Shown here in pieces: positions 1 to 9,288 of a stretch of DNA of 64,000 nt (the first letter of the stretch is position 1; the number at the start of each line of letters is the position of its first letter). The notes beneath the pieces were generated by a model. That model was not told where the DNA came from. It was given only the letters and a program-made list of their open reading frames with translations, and ran no database searches. The stretch comes from Micromonospora zingiberis (GTDB taxonomy: Bacteria; Actinomycetota; Actinomycetes; Mycobacteriales; Micromonosporaceae), in contig NZ_SJJR01000014.1 in the NCBI RefSeq assembly GCF_004331455.1, positions 62,001 through 126,000 on the forward strand. The letters are read 5' to 3'. Both the position numbers and the translations under genes were made by a program.

Positions 1-411
1 TTCCTGCCTGGCCTGTGCGGCCTCTCGGGTTGCTAGTTGAGTCACGGGTAGCCTCCATCCGGTCGCACCCGGCCGAGCCATTCCGGCTCATTGAAGTTCG
101 GGACGCGACTTATAGGCCCGCGTACCCCACGAAAACCACCTCAATCCGCGCATCGGCCGCACTATGGAGGCGATCCCTGTCCCGCTGCTCAGCACGGCGT
201 GAAGGCCGCGACCACCAGCAGCCCGCACCATGATCGCCAGCTCCCCGGATATCGGCCCGCCGGCTGGCTGTTGGGCATCGTGCGACCGTCGCTTCGGATG
301 CGGGGTGTCACAGTCGCTGCTGAGCGGAAGCGGCGGCGTTTCGGCTGGGGAATGCCACCGCCGTGGGGCCCCAGGCCCGGCCTGATCCGCCGGATCCTGA
401 GCCCCGCCGCG
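1..411. other. No supported gene
   Basis: Open frames here overlap each other on both strands. None has a ribosome binding site or a protein I recognise. The stretch may hold the downstream end of something outside the window, but nothing visible supports that. Confidence 0.5.
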
Positions 412-993
412 TCAGGCCGTCGCCATCTGACGGACGTTCTCGCCCTGAGCGAACTCCTCGACCATCTTGGCGCAGAAGGCCGGAAGGTCACTGGGGTTGC
501 GGCTGGTGACCAGCCCGTTGTCGACCTGTACCTGCTGGTCCACCCAGACCCCGCCGGCGTTGCGGATGTCGGTGCGCAGGCTGGGGAAAGAGGTGACGGT
601 TCGGCCGTTGACCATTCCGGTCTCGACCAACGACCAGGGTCCGTGGCAGATCGCTGCCACCGGCTTCTGTTGCTGGAAGAACGCCCGGACGAAGTCCATC
701 GCCTGTGGGTTCATCCGGAGCCGGTCGGGGTTGACCGTCCCGCCCGGCAGCAACAGGGCGTCGTAGTCGGCCGGATTGGCCTCGTCCAGGGTCCGCTCCA
801 CCCGATAGCGGTTGGCCGGATTGATGTCCTGGTTCATCGACTGGATCTCGCCGGACTTCAAGGAGATCAGGTGGACCTCGGCCCCCGCCTGCTCCGCGGC
901 GGCCCGAGACTGGGTGTACTCCACATCCTCCACCCCGTCGGCGGCGAGGCAAGCGACTCGCTTGCCGGTCAGTGGCTGCTGGCTCTGCGCCAT
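412..993 (-). CDS. DJ-1/PfpI family protein (type 1 glutamine amidotransferase-like)
   Basis: This 193-residue protein has the flavodoxin-like DJ-1/PfpI fold. The nucleophile elbow AICHGPWSL supplies Cys116 followed by His117, and an acidic residue near Glu22 (DGVEDVEY) fits the family triad. LLPGG near residue 81 is the usual loop before the elbow. Family members act as cysteine peptidases, deglycases or stress chaperones in the cytosol; sequence alone does not separate these roles. The ATG at 993 is chosen because a GGAAGG lies about 9 nt upstream and the family begins close to this point; an in-frame start at 1077 would add a low-complexity Arg-rich extension. The next gene is divergent, so the 217-bp gap probably holds both promoters. 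Family assignment is secure, function open. Confidence 0.9.
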   Translation of the reverse strand: MAQSQQPLTGKRVACLAADGVEDVEYTQSRAAAEQAGAEVHLISLKSGEIQSMNQDINPANRYRVERTLDEANPADYDALLLPGGTVNPDRLRMNPQAMDFVRAFFQQQKPVAAICHGPWSLVETGMVNGRTVTSFPSLRTDIRNAGGVWVDQQVQVDNGLVTSRNPSDLPAFCAKMVEEFAQGENVRQMATA

Positions 994-1210
994 TTCTGCG
1001 GCCTTCCCTTCGCGGCGCCGCCCCGTCAGCGGCGCGTTGCTCGAACGCGGTCGCCTTCCCGGTGCGGGCACGGGCAAACAGACCGGCGAACGTCACTTCG
1101 AGGGGCGGAAATGCGGTCACCTGCCCTCTGGACAGCGGAGAAGGTGTGCTACCTGTCGCAGCGGGTACGCAGGCAACCCACTGGTGCCCAGCGTCCAGAA
1201 AGGTCACGAC

Positions 1211-2053
1211 ATGACCCTCGCTGCCGAAGCGATCGAGCTACCGTCCGGCCAGACGATGCCCGTTCTCGGCCAGGGAACCTGGTACCTGGGCGAGCGTCCC
1301 GCGAGGCGGCAGGACGAGATAGCCGCGCTACGCACCGGGCTCGACCTGGGAATGACCATGATCGACACTGCGGAGATGTACGGTGACGGCGCTGCCGAGG
1401 AACTTGTCGGCGAGGCAATCGTCGGACGACGCCCCGACGTCTTTCTGGTCGACAAGGTGCTCCCGTCCAACGCCAGCCGACGGGGAACCGTGCAAGCCTG
1501 CCGCCGCAGCCTGCAACGACTCGGCGTCGACCACATCGACCTCTACCTGCTGCACTGGCGTGGTGCGAATCCACTCGCGGAGACGATCGAGGCGTTCGCC
1601 GAACTCGTCGACGCCGGCGACATCGGGCAGTGGGGCGTGAGCAACTTCGATCTTTCCGACATGACGGAGCTACTGGAGGCGGGCGGCAGCGCCTGCGCGA
1701 CCAATCAGATCCTGTACAACCTCACCCGCCGTGGTCCCGAGTACGACCTGCTGCCGTGGCTACGCGAGCACCGAATCCCGGTGATGGCGTACTCGCCGAT
1801 CGAGCAGGGTCGACTGCTCGGCCACCCCCAAGTCGCTGAGGCCGCCGCCCGGCACGGGGTCACGCCCGCTCAGGTGGCGCTGGCCTGGCTGTTGCGGCAG
1901 GAGGGGGTCGCGGCCATCCCTCGGTCGTCCAGGCCCGAACACACTCGGGAGAACGCGGAAGCGCGCGACCTGCAGCTGAGCGAGGAGGACGTGGCGGCAC
2001 TCGACACGGCGTTCCCGCCGCCGGCCGGCCCGCAACCGTTGGAGATGCTATAG
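1211..2053 (+). CDS. Aldo/keto reductase
   Basis: This 280-residue TIM-barrel oxidoreductase reduces aldehydes or ketones with NADPH in the cytosol. The tetrad can be read in order: Asp and Tyr in MIDTAEMYGDGAAEE, Lys in FLVDKVLPSN, His in DLYLLHWRG. The NADPH-binding C-terminal part (IPRSSRPEHTREN) is complete, and length matches the family. It resembles the bacterial YeaE/2,5-diketo-gluconate reductase group. The ATG at 1211 has AGAAAGG 6 nt upstream; the longer open frame reaching back to 812 lacks family similarity before this point. Natural substrate is not predictable. Together with the divergent DJ-1 gene it could handle reactive carbonyls, but that link is inference. Confidence 0.92.
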   Translation: MTLAAEAIELPSGQTMPVLGQGTWYLGERPARRQDEIAALRTGLDLGMTMIDTAEMYGDGAAEELVGEAIVGRRPDVFLVDKVLPSNASRRGTVQACRRSLQRLGVDHIDLYLLHWRGANPLAETIEAFAELVDAGDIGQWGVSNFDLSDMTELLEAGGSACATNQILYNLTRRGPEYDLLPWLREHRIPVMAYSPIEQGRLLGHPQVAEAAARHGVTPAQVALAWLLRQEGVAAIPRSSRPEHTRENAEARDLQLSEEDVAALDTAFPPPAGPQPLEML

Positions 2054-2300
2054 CCTCGCCGAACGTTTCGGCGGACGGCACCGGTCGAGGTCGGCGCCGT
2101 CCGCTGTCTGGTCTCCGACGACTTTGCGCCGAGCCCGCTCTGGCCGCAGGTGTCGTCCCTCGCCACCGAATCCAGCGACCGGTAACACTGCGTCGGCGCC
2201 CGCTAACGTCCGAGCTTTCTGGCAAAGTCCATAGGCGCCCTGGTCTTAGAGCGACCGGCAATAGGCCGACACGTCCTGATAGCCAGCCCGCCACCCAGGG

Positions 2301-2381
2301 CGGGGAAGATCTTGGTACGAATCTGCCCCTTGAGGGGCGCCCTCGTGCCAAGATCTCGGATGCCTTGGCGTGGCAGCGAGC
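2301..2381. repeat. Dispersed palindromic element, copy 1 (degenerate)
   Basis: Two 22-nt arms (2308-2329 and 2334-2355) flank a TTGA loop. The outer eight bases GATCTTGG/CCAAGATC pair perfectly and five inner positions do not match. A conserved tail TGCCTTGGCGTGGCAGCGAG follows (2361-2380). The same arms, loop and tail recur at 61007-61086, where the stem is perfect. The rest of the 430-nt gap between the aldo/keto reductase and the next gene shows no gene. Confidence 0.8.
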
Positions 2382-2482
2382 CTGCCAGATGGTTGCCTGG
2401 GGTCAGTGACGGGCCCATGGGCATGTGCCCGGCCGCTCGACCTCCCGCTGCGTCACCACCACCAATTGCCGGCCGCTCTTAG

Positions 2483-2830
2483 CTAGGTGCCAACCCGGCG
2501 GGTCTGGAGCCGTTCCGGCCTCGGCCCGGTCAACTGCCAGAACTCCTGCGGCAACTGGTCAACGGCGTCCCAGTACTCCTTCGCTCTGACCGACTCACGA
2601 AGGGTGTCCAGCACGGCCCGTGCTCCGTCAGTGGCCACCTGGCGATCCACCCCGGCCCGTGACTGCACCCGTTCGAAGAAGTCAGCCAGTCCGAACCGTT
2701 CCGGATCTTCGGTGGGCCTAGCCACCAGCCCTCGTAGTTCCTGAGGGAGTTGGGAGGCGAGGTCCCTCGCCTGGCCGCCGGTGATCCTTTCTGCCAACGT
2801 CTCGAGCGTGGCGCGGGTGATCGGCCGTCC
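2483..2830 (-). pseudogene. DUF2267 protein, 5'-truncated
   Basis: Reading leftward from about 2830 the frame gives TRATLETLAERITGG, QARDLASQLPQELRGL and then a helical second half with FFERVQSRAGV, a close match in style to DUF2267 proteins (about 130-140 residues). The usual first 20 or so residues and the start codon are missing: upstream of the match the frame stays open but turns into Arg-rich sequence, and directly beyond it lies a transposase fragment on the other strand. The gene was therefore cut at or near 2830, apparently by insertion or deletion involving that element. A GTG at 2797 could still give a 104-residue product, so residual expression is possible but unlikely to be functional. 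Confidence 0.7.
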
Positions 2831-2832
2831 GG

Positions 2833-3140
2833 TTCCTCTACGCCGACGCAGGCTTCGCCGGAACCCTGGTCGACTGGTGCCAGCGCATCCTGCGCACCAC
2901 CCTGGAAGTCGTGCGCAAGGCCCCAGGCCAGAAAGGGTTCGCGGTAATCGCCCGACGATGGGTCGTCGAACCCAGCCTGGCCCGGTTGACCGGCCACCGC
3001 CGACTGGCCCGCGACTACGAGCGGCACCCCGCCGCTTCCGAAGCAGTGATCCGACGGGCCGCGATCACCGGCGGCCGGCCTGCCCGAAGCCCAACGGCAC
3101 GTCCGCCGGCGAACCACAGATCACACTGGGCGGCTGAGGG
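2833..3140 (+). pseudogene. IS5-family transposase, C-terminal remnant
   Basis: Translation from about 2833 reads LYADAGFAGTLVDW, then VVRKAPGQKGFAVIARRWVVE and LARLTGHRRLARDYER. This is the C-terminal part of an IS5-type DDE transposase: the last catalytic Asp region, the RRWVVE segment carrying the final Glu, and the RLARDYE helix. The first two thirds of the gene, both terminal inverted repeats and the start are absent. It abuts the broken DUF2267 gene. No intact partner copy is present in the window. Confidence 0.75.
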
Positions 3141-3635
3141 GGGTCATCCGGGGAGGTTGGAGTGGGGCAGTAAGTGGGCCAGGGCTTATGGGGGAGTCTC
3201 GCGCAATTGTGCCCGTGGTCCGGTGTGCTGAGGCACCAAGTTCAACTCGGCTGAACTTCGAGCGGGCCTGTGCAGGCAGGGTCCGCCTTCGATGTGGGCG
3301 GTGCCGGATTGGACGCGGGCCTCCTCTGCGGGGGGTGGCGAGGGTGGGGCTTCTCGATCTTCGAGCCGGGTCGGTGCTGGTGCACTGAGGAAAGACCAGC
3401 TCAGATGAGCACGGCAGGGTCCAGTGGCGTGACCGATTTGGGTCCTTGAGGGCGGAACCGGGGCATCTTGGTGGCCAGCGATCTTGTGCCTACTGAATTA
3501 CTCGGAGCTGCATCCTTGCCAGGGTCGACCCGGTGCGTTTCAATACTGCTTTAACGAACCTTCGCGCTTTATCGAGCTCCTCTAGCTGGCCCTTCTTCGG
3601 CTTTCGTTCGCTCCATGACTCGAAGGGAACCCCTC
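3141..3635 (+). promoter_or_regulatory. Leader region of the sugar-uptake operon
   Basis: No gene is visible in this roughly 495-nt stretch. From about 3531 to 3605 the base composition becomes unusually AT-rich for the window (GTTTCAATACTGCTTTAACG), which suits a promoter directly ahead of the solute-binding-protein gene. I see no clear LacI or CebR-type operator. Confidence 0.35.
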
Positions 3636-4928
3636 ATGATTCGACAGAAGCGGCTGCCCGCCGCAATGCTCGCGGTCGCGGTGGCAGCAGCACTGGGCGC
3701 CTGCGGCCGTACCGGTGACGACCCGACCGGCGGCGCCCCGACCGCGGCGCCGGCCGTCTCGGACGGACCGGCCACCGGCGACATCCGGGTGTGGGCCATG
3801 GGTACCGAGGGCGAGAAGTTGCCTGAGATCGCCCAGACGTTCAACGCCGCCAACCCCGGTGCCAACGTCACGATCACGGCAGTGCCCTGGGACGACGCGC
3901 CCACCAAGATCTCCACCGCGATCGCCTCCGGCGAGACGCCCGATGCCACCCTGATCAATCCCTCGGCCCTCGCCTCGTTCGTGGCGACCGGCGGCTTCGC
4001 CCCGGTGCCGAGCGGCCTGGTCGCCGACAGTGCGTTCGACGCCGGGGCTCTGCAGGCCACGAAGGTCAACGGAACGTCGTACTCGGTGCCGCTCTACGTG
4101 GACACCCGCACGCTGTTCTACCGGAAGGACCTCGCGGCCAAGGCGGGCGTGGAGGCGCCCAAGACCTGGGACGAGTTCACCACGTTCGCCAAGGGGCTGC
4201 AGGAGGCCGGGGCCGGGCAGGGGCTGCTGCTACCGACCGGCGAGTTGGGATTCACCGAGCAGACCCTGATCCCGTTCCTGTGGCAGGCCGGGGCGGAGCT
4301 GACTGACGCCGGTTTGACCAAGTTCACCGTCGACACCCCCGAGGTGGTCGCCGGTCTGGAGAAGTATCGGTCCTTCTTCGTGGACGGTGTGGCCAGCCAG
4401 ACCGGAACCTACGAACCGTGGGGCTCGGTCGAACAGCGCCTGGTGGACGGAAAGATCGGCGCGGCAATCAACGGTCCGTGGCTGGTGCCCGCGCTCAAGG
4501 AGCTGCTCGGTGCGGAGTACTCCGCCAAGATCGGCGTCGCTGCGCTGCCTGCCGGCCCGAAGAACGCCAAGAGCTGGCTCGACGGTGGGCAACTGGCGGT
4601 CTTCAAGGACGCCAAGAACCCGGACGGCGCGTGGAAGTTCATTCGCTACCTGTCTCAGCCCGAGCAGGCGGCAGCGTTCTCCCGGGCGACCGGCGACCTG
4701 CCCGCCGTCACCGCCGCGTGGGAGCCGGCCGGCCTGACCACCGACCCGACCACCGCAGTGTTCAGCGAGCAGCTGACGGCGACTGGCACCCCGCCAGCGG
4801 TAGCGACCTGGAACCAGATCGCCACTGTCTTCGCCCGGTACGGCGAGCGGGTCGCCCGGGGAGTGGTCGAACCCGCCGAGGCGGCGAAGCAGATGCAGAG
4901 CGAGCTGTCCGGCATCGGGCTGGAGTAG
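3636..4928 (+). CDS. Carbohydrate ABC transporter substrate-binding lipoprotein
   Basis: This 430-residue extracellular lipoprotein captures a sugar for the permease pair encoded next. A lipoprotein signal peptide is visible (MIRQKRLPAAMLAVAVAAALGAC, shown here only as type: basic start, hydrophobic core, LGAC lipobox). The mature part follows the family-1 extracellular binding-protein plan: TGDIRVWAMGTEGEKL at the start, YSVPLYVDTRTLFYRKDL as the hinge segment, and an AINGPW loop. An ATG at 3615 is in frame, but the one at 3636 has AAGGGA 7 nt upstream and places the signal peptide correctly. It heads an operon with two permeases, a GH3 beta-glucosidase and a ROK regulator, so a beta-glucoside is a reasonable ligand guess. 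No ATPase gene is present; such importers often share an MsiK-type ATPase encoded elsewhere. Confidence 0.93.
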   Translation: MIRQKRLPAAMLAVAVAAALGACGRTGDDPTGGAPTAAPAVSDGPATGDIRVWAMGTEGEKLPEIAQTFNAANPGANVTITAVPWDDAPTKISTAIASGETPDATLINPSALASFVATGGFAPVPSGLVADSAFDAGALQATKVNGTSYSVPLYVDTRTLFYRKDLAAKAGVEAPKTWDEFTTFAKGLQEAGAGQGLLLPTGELGFTEQTLIPFLWQAGAELTDAGLTKFTVDTPEVVAGLEKYRSFFVDGVASQTGTYEPWGSVEQRLVDGKIGAAINGPWLVPALKELLGAEYSAKIGVAALPAGPKNAKSWLDGGQLAVFKDAKNPDGAWKFIRYLSQPEQAAAFSRATGDLPAVTAAWEPAGLTTDPTTAVFSEQLTATGTPPAVATWNQIATVFARYGERVARGVVEPAEAAKQMQSELSGIGLE

Positions 4929-4931
4929 CGC

Positions 4932-5870
4932 GTGCCGACTGTCACGCCCCAGGTGGTTGTCGACGCAGCCAGCGGCGCCGGGCGGGCTCGTCCCGCCCGG
5001 CGCCGCCGGCGCGCCCTCGTCGCGTGGTTACTCGCGCTGCCCTTCTCCGTACTTTTCCTGGTCTTCATGGTCGTGCCGTTGGTGGCGTCGCTGCTGCTGA
5101 GTCTGACCGATCTGACCAGCCGCGACCTGCGTGACCCGTTCGCCGTCGAAGTGGTGGGTCTGGAGAACTACGTCCGGCTCATGGGCGACGCCGGTTTCCG
5201 GTCGGCAGTCGTGAACACCGTCTACTTCGCGGGTGTGGGCGTTCCGTTGACCGTCGCGGTCGCCCTCCTGCTGGCGCTCGCGCTCAACACCGGCATCAAC
5301 CGGTTCCGGTCGCTGTTCCGGGTCGGGTTCTACACCCCGGTGGTGACCAGCATGGTGGCGATCGCGGTGGTGTGGAAGTACATCCTCGACCCCGGCGGCC
5401 TGCTCAACCAGGTGCTGGCCGGGATGGGCATCACCGGTCCGGACTGGCTGCACGACACGGCCTGGGCGATGCCGTCGCTTATCGGACTGGCCACCTGGCG
5501 CAACATGGGAACGCTCATGGTGATCTTCCTGGCCGGTCTGCAGGGTCTGCCGCAGGATGTGTTCGAGGCGGCCAGGGTCGACGGTGCCAATGCGGTGCAG
5601 CGCTTCTTCAGCCACACGCTCCCGCTGCTGCGTCCGACGATCCTGCTTGGTTGCGTCCTGATCAGCGTCTACTACTTCCAGTTCTTCGAGGAAGCGTTCG
5701 TGATGACCGGGGGCGGCCCGCTGGGCAGCACCACCTCGGTCACCTACTTCACCTACGAGCAGTTCGGCTACGGACGCTACGGCTATGCGTCGGCCGCCAG
5801 TTATCTGCTCGCGCTCGCCATCGGGCTCGTCACGCTCATGCAGTTTCGTCTGCTTCGGAACAAGGACTGA
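4932..5870 (+). CDS. Sugar ABC transporter permease (MalF type)
   Basis: This 312-residue inner-membrane subunit has about six hydrophobic segments, starting after an Arg-rich cytoplasmic tail. The EAA coupling loop is clear (EAARVDGANAVQRFF followed by LPLLRP), which docks onto the cytoplasmic ATPase. It pairs with the next gene to form the translocation channel. A GTG start lies 3 nt after the stop of the binding-protein gene, and no other start fits the first membrane segment better. Transport of an oligosaccharide or glycoside is inferred from the neighbouring beta-glucosidase. Confidence 0.93.
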   Translation: MPTVTPQVVVDAASGAGRARPARRRRRALVAWLLALPFSVLFLVFMVVPLVASLLLSLTDLTSRDLRDPFAVEVVGLENYVRLMGDAGFRSAVVNTVYFAGVGVPLTVAVALLLALALNTGINRFRSLFRVGFYTPVVTSMVAIAVVWKYILDPGGLLNQVLAGMGITGPDWLHDTAWAMPSLIGLATWRNMGTLMVIFLAGLQGLPQDVFEAARVDGANAVQRFFSHTLPLLRPTILLGCVLISVYYFQFFEEAFVMTGGGPLGSTTSVTYFTYEQFGYGRYGYASAASYLLALAIGLVTLMQFRLLRNKD

Positions 5871-5871
5871 C

Positions 5872-6771
5872 ATGACGCAGGTCTCCGTACCGGCCACCCT
5901 GCGGACCGCAGCGGTGCCGCAGCCCCCGCCTCGGCGACGCCGCGGCCGGCGTGCCGTACTCCTCCGGCGCGGGCTGCTCTACGTGGCGCTCTCCGCAGCA
6001 CTGGTCCTGACGATGTTCCCGTTCGCCTGGATGATCAGTGGCGCGTTCAAACCCCAGCAGGAGATCCTCTCCGACGAGGTCAGGCTCCTGCCTCAACAGG
6101 CCACTCTGGACAATTTCCACGACCTGTTCACCCGCGTCCAGTTCGGCCACTACTTCCTGAACAGTTCGGTGGTCGCTGTCACCGTCGTACTCGGCAACCT
6201 GCTGTTCTGCACGATGCTCGGCTACGCCCTGGCGAAGCTGGAGTTCCCCGGCAAGCGGCCGTTGTTCGGGCTGGTCATGGCCATGCTGACGGTGCCGACC
6301 GTGGTGACGTTCATTCCACTGTTCGTACTGGTCACCAAGATGGGTCTGATCAACACCTACCCCGGCCTGATCCTGCCGTTCCTGGCGATGCCGCTCGGGG
6401 TCTTCATCATGCGGCAGTTCATCGCCACCATCCCCGACTCGCTGATCGAGGCGGCCCGGATGGACGGGGCAGGGGAGTTCCGCATCCTGTTCACGATCGT
6501 CGTGCCACTCTGCGGCCCGGCCCTCGCCACCCTGGCGATCCTGCAGTTCCTCTCGTCGTGGAACGAGTTCCTCTGGCCGCTGGTCGCCGGCCAGACCGAG
6601 GACATGTACACGTTGCCGGTCGCGATCGCGTTGATATCCGCAGGATCGAACACCGTGAACTACGGACTGCTGCTCGCTGGCGCCACCGTCGTGGTGATGC
6701 CCGTACTCGCGCTCTTCCTCGTCCTCCAGCGCTACTTCGTCCAGGGGATCGCCACCACCGGCACCAAATGA
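5872..6771 (+). CDS. Sugar ABC transporter permease (MalG type)
   Basis: This second channel subunit has 299 residues, six hydrophobic segments and the EAA loop (LIEAARMDGAGEFRI followed by VVPLCGPAL). The C-terminus ends YFVQGIATTGTK, typical for the MalG-like group (CUT1 carbohydrate uptake). The ATG at 5872 is one base after the previous stop; the upstream in-frame extension overlaps the MalF-type gene and is ignored. Its operon position between MalF-type permease and GH3 enzyme supports joint expression. Confidence 0.93.
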   Translation: MTQVSVPATLRTAAVPQPPPRRRRGRRAVLLRRGLLYVALSAALVLTMFPFAWMISGAFKPQQEILSDEVRLLPQQATLDNFHDLFTRVQFGHYFLNSSVVAVTVVLGNLLFCTMLGYALAKLEFPGKRPLFGLVMAMLTVPTVVTFIPLFVLVTKMGLINTYPGLILPFLAMPLGVFIMRQFIATIPDSLIEAARMDGAGEFRILFTIVVPLCGPALATLAILQFLSSWNEFLWPLVAGQTEDMYTLPVAIALISAGSNTVNYGLLLAGATVVVMPVLALFLVLQRYFVQGIATTGTK

Positions 6772-6817
6772 GTCGAATCCCCGGCCCACCCGCCCTCCAG
6801 AAAGGCATCCCACCATC

Positions 6818-9274
6818 GTGACATCCGCAGACGACGGCCTGACGGCGCTGTGCGCCCGGCTGTCACTCGAGGAGAAGGTTCGACTGCTGACCGGGCGGGA
6901 CTTCTGGTCGACACACGGCATCGACCGGGTCGGGTTGCAGCCGATCACGTTCTCCGACGGACCGTCCGGAATCCGTGGCCAGGCCTGGGACGAACGAGAC
7001 CCGTCGGTGAACCTGCCGTCGGCCACCGCGCTCTCCGCCTCCTGGGACCGGCAGATCGCCCGGGCCTACGGCGAGGTCCTCGCCGACGAGGCACAGCGTA
7101 AGGGCATCGACGTCGTGCTGGGGCCGACCATCAACATGCACCGCACCCCGACGTCCGGGCGCCACTTCGAGGCGTTCAGCGAAGATCCGGTACTCACCGC
7201 CGACCTCGCGGCGGCCTACGTCGAGGGCATCCAGGAGCGGGGCATCGGCGCGACCCCGAAGCACTACGTCTGCAACGACTTCGAGACCGAGCGGTACACC
7301 GTCGATGTCCGGGTGACCGACCGCTCCCTGCGTGAGGTCTACCTGCTGGCGTTCGAGAAGGCGGTCGCCCGGGCCGGCGCCTGGCTGGTGATGAGTGCCT
7401 ACAACTCGATCAACGGACGTACCGCCAGCGAGAACGACCTGTTGGAGAGCCCACTCAACGACGAGTGGGGCTTCGACGGGGTCGTCATCGGGGACTGGAC
7501 CGGCGTGCGCAGTCTGGAGAGCGCGCGGTACGCGCAGGACCTGGCGATGCCCGGACCGGACGGGCCGTGGGGCGAGGCGTTGGTCGAGGCGGTACGCGCC
7601 GGTGACATCGCCGAGGAGGTCATCGACCGGAAGGTGCATCGTCTCCTGCGGCTCGCGGCCCGGCTCGGCCGGCTCGAAGGGTACGCGCCGGAGGTCGCCC
7701 GTACCCGCTCCGGCCGGGTGAGCACCGTGTTCGCCCGCGAGGCTGCCGCCGCGGGTGCCGTCCTGCTCGAGAACGCCGGCCTGCTGCCGGTCGAGCCGGC
7801 GGCGGTCGGGCGGATCCTGGTCGTCGGGCACAGCGCACGCAGCCCTCGTACGCAGGGCGGCGGCAGCGCGAGCGTGGTTCCCGACCATGTCGTCACCCCG
7901 CTGGAGGGCATCCGTGCCGCGTTTCCCGACGCGACGGTGGAGTTCCGGCCGGGTCCGCTGGTGGAGAACGGGCTGAGCTTCCTCGCGCTGACCCAGATGC
8001 GTAATCCGCACTCCGGTGAACCCGGCGCGCGCGTGGTGTTCCTCGCCGGCACCGAGGAGATCCACACCGAGGATCGGCGTTCCAGCAACCTGGTCTGGTT
8101 CGGCGGCGACGCGCCGATCGAGCGTACGACGGTGCTGCGGGTGTCGACGACGTACACCCCGGACACCACCGGTACCTCGCTGCTGGGGGTGAGCACGGTG
8201 GGCGCGGTCCGGGTCGAGGCAGACGGCCGGGTGGTGTTCGACGCCGACATCCGGCCGGAGGGCACCGACCTCGGCGCCGCGCTGCTGGCCGCACCGGTCC
8301 GGTCGTTCCCGGTCGACACCGTCGCCGGTCAGCCCGTCGAGATCGTCTTCACCCTGGTCCGTGGCCCGGCCGTCGGGATGCAGAACGCCCTGGGATTCCG
8401 GTTCGGGCTCCTGCCCCCCGATCGCGACGACGACGCGCTCATCGCGGAGGCGGTCGAGGCGGCACGGGCGGCGGACCTGGTGGTCGTGGTGGTCGGCAGC
8501 AACAAGGAACGCGAGGCCGAGGGCGCGGACCGTACGACGCTGGCGTTGCCCGGACGACAGGATGACCTCGTGTCGGCGCTGGCCGAGGCCAACTCGCGGA
8601 CCGTCGCGGTGCTCAACTGCGGAGCGCCGGTACTGCTGCCGTGGGCCGACAAGGTCGGCGCGGTGCTGCAGCTGTGGTTCGGTGGCCAGGAGCTCGGCGA
8701 CGCGCTGGGCGACCTGCTCACCGGCGCCGCCGAGCCCGGTGGCCGGCTTCCCACGACCTGGCCCGCCAGCGACGAACAGGTGCCGATCCTGCGCGTCGAG
8801 CCGGTCGACGGGGTAGTCGAGTACACCGAGGGCATCCACGTCGGATACCGCAACTGGCGTCGGCTCGGCATCGAACCGGCCTACCAGTTCGGGCACGGCC
8901 TGGGCTACACCACGTGGAGCTTCGACGAGATCAAGCTCCCCCACACGGTGGAGGCCACCCCGGAAGGTACGTTCCTCGTCTCGGTGGCCCTGAGCAACAC
9001 AGGCGTCCGCGCCGGCAAACAGGTGGTGCAGGTGTACGCGTCCCGCCCCGATTCCCGGGTCGAGCGCCCGGTTGTGTGGCTGGCCGGATTCGCCGCCGTG
9101 CGACTGGATGCCGGTGCCAGTGCGGTCGTCGAGGTCGAGGTTGCGGCCCGGACGTTCGCACACTGGGATGACGGTTGGCAGTTCGAACCTGGGAACTTCA
9201 CCCTCACCGTCGGCGCCGCGTTGTCCGATCCGGCACTGCGCGCCGACGTGACGGTGGTTCCGGCGCACGAATGA
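6818..9274 (+). CDS. Glycoside hydrolase family 3 beta-glucosidase with PA14 insert
   Basis: This 818-residue retaining beta-glycosidase has no signal peptide, so it likely cleaves imported glycosides in the cytosol. Order of domains: GH3 N-terminal barrel (about 10-290) with the KH substrate-binding pair (TPKHYVCND) and the nucleophile Asp226 in VVIGDWTGV; a PA14-like beta insert (about 370-520); the GH3 C-terminal alpha/beta domain (about 535-660, VVVVGSNKEREAEG, FGGQELGDALGDLL); and a fibronectin-III-like tail (about 715-805). This plan matches beta-glucosidases that carry PA14. The start is GTG with AGAAAGG about 12 nt upstream. Substrate chain length and linkage cannot be read directly. 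Confidence 0.94.
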   Translation: MTSADDGLTALCARLSLEEKVRLLTGRDFWSTHGIDRVGLQPITFSDGPSGIRGQAWDERDPSVNLPSATALSASWDRQIARAYGEVLADEAQRKGIDVVLGPTINMHRTPTSGRHFEAFSEDPVLTADLAAAYVEGIQERGIGATPKHYVCNDFETERYTVDVRVTDRSLREVYLLAFEKAVARAGAWLVMSAYNSINGRTASENDLLESPLNDEWGFDGVVIGDWTGVRSLESARYAQDLAMPGPDGPWGEALVEAVRAGDIAEEVIDRKVHRLLRLAARLGRLEGYAPEVARTRSGRVSTVFAREAAAAGAVLLENAGLLPVEPAAVGRILVVGHSARSPRTQGGGSASVVPDHVVTPLEGIRAAFPDATVEFRPGPLVENGLSFLALTQMRNPHSGEPGARVVFLAGTEEIHTEDRRSSNLVWFGGDAPIERTTVLRVSTTYTPDTTGTSLLGVSTVGAVRVEADGRVVFDADIRPEGTDLGAALLAAPVRSFPVDTVAGQPVEIVFTLVRGPAVGMQNALGFRFGLLPPDRDDDALIAEAVEAARAADLVVVVVGSNKEREAEGADRTTLALPGRQDDLVSALAEANSRTVAVLNCGAPVLLPWADKVGAVLQLWFGGQELGDALGDLLTGAAEPGGRLPTTWPASDEQVPILRVEPVDGVVEYTEGIHVGYRNWRRLGIEPAYQFGHGLGYTTWSFDEIKLPHTVEATPEGTFLVSVALSNTGVRAGKQVVQVYASRPDSRVERPVVWLAGFAAVRLDAGASAVVEVEVAARTFAHWDDGWQFEPGNFTLTVGAALSDPALRADVTVVPAHE

Positions 9275-9288
9275 TCCAGGAGGCCACC

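Noticed and set aside
91..1386. Long plus-strand frame at the left end
   Set aside because: It runs antisense to the DJ-1/PfpI gene and into the aldo/keto reductase gene in another frame, and has no family-like sequence.
6863..9268. Very long open frame opposite the beta-glucosidase gene
   Set aside because: High-GC codon bias leaves the antisense frame open. Its translation is His/Asp/Arg-rich, with no known domain, while the plus strand encodes a full GH3 enzyme.
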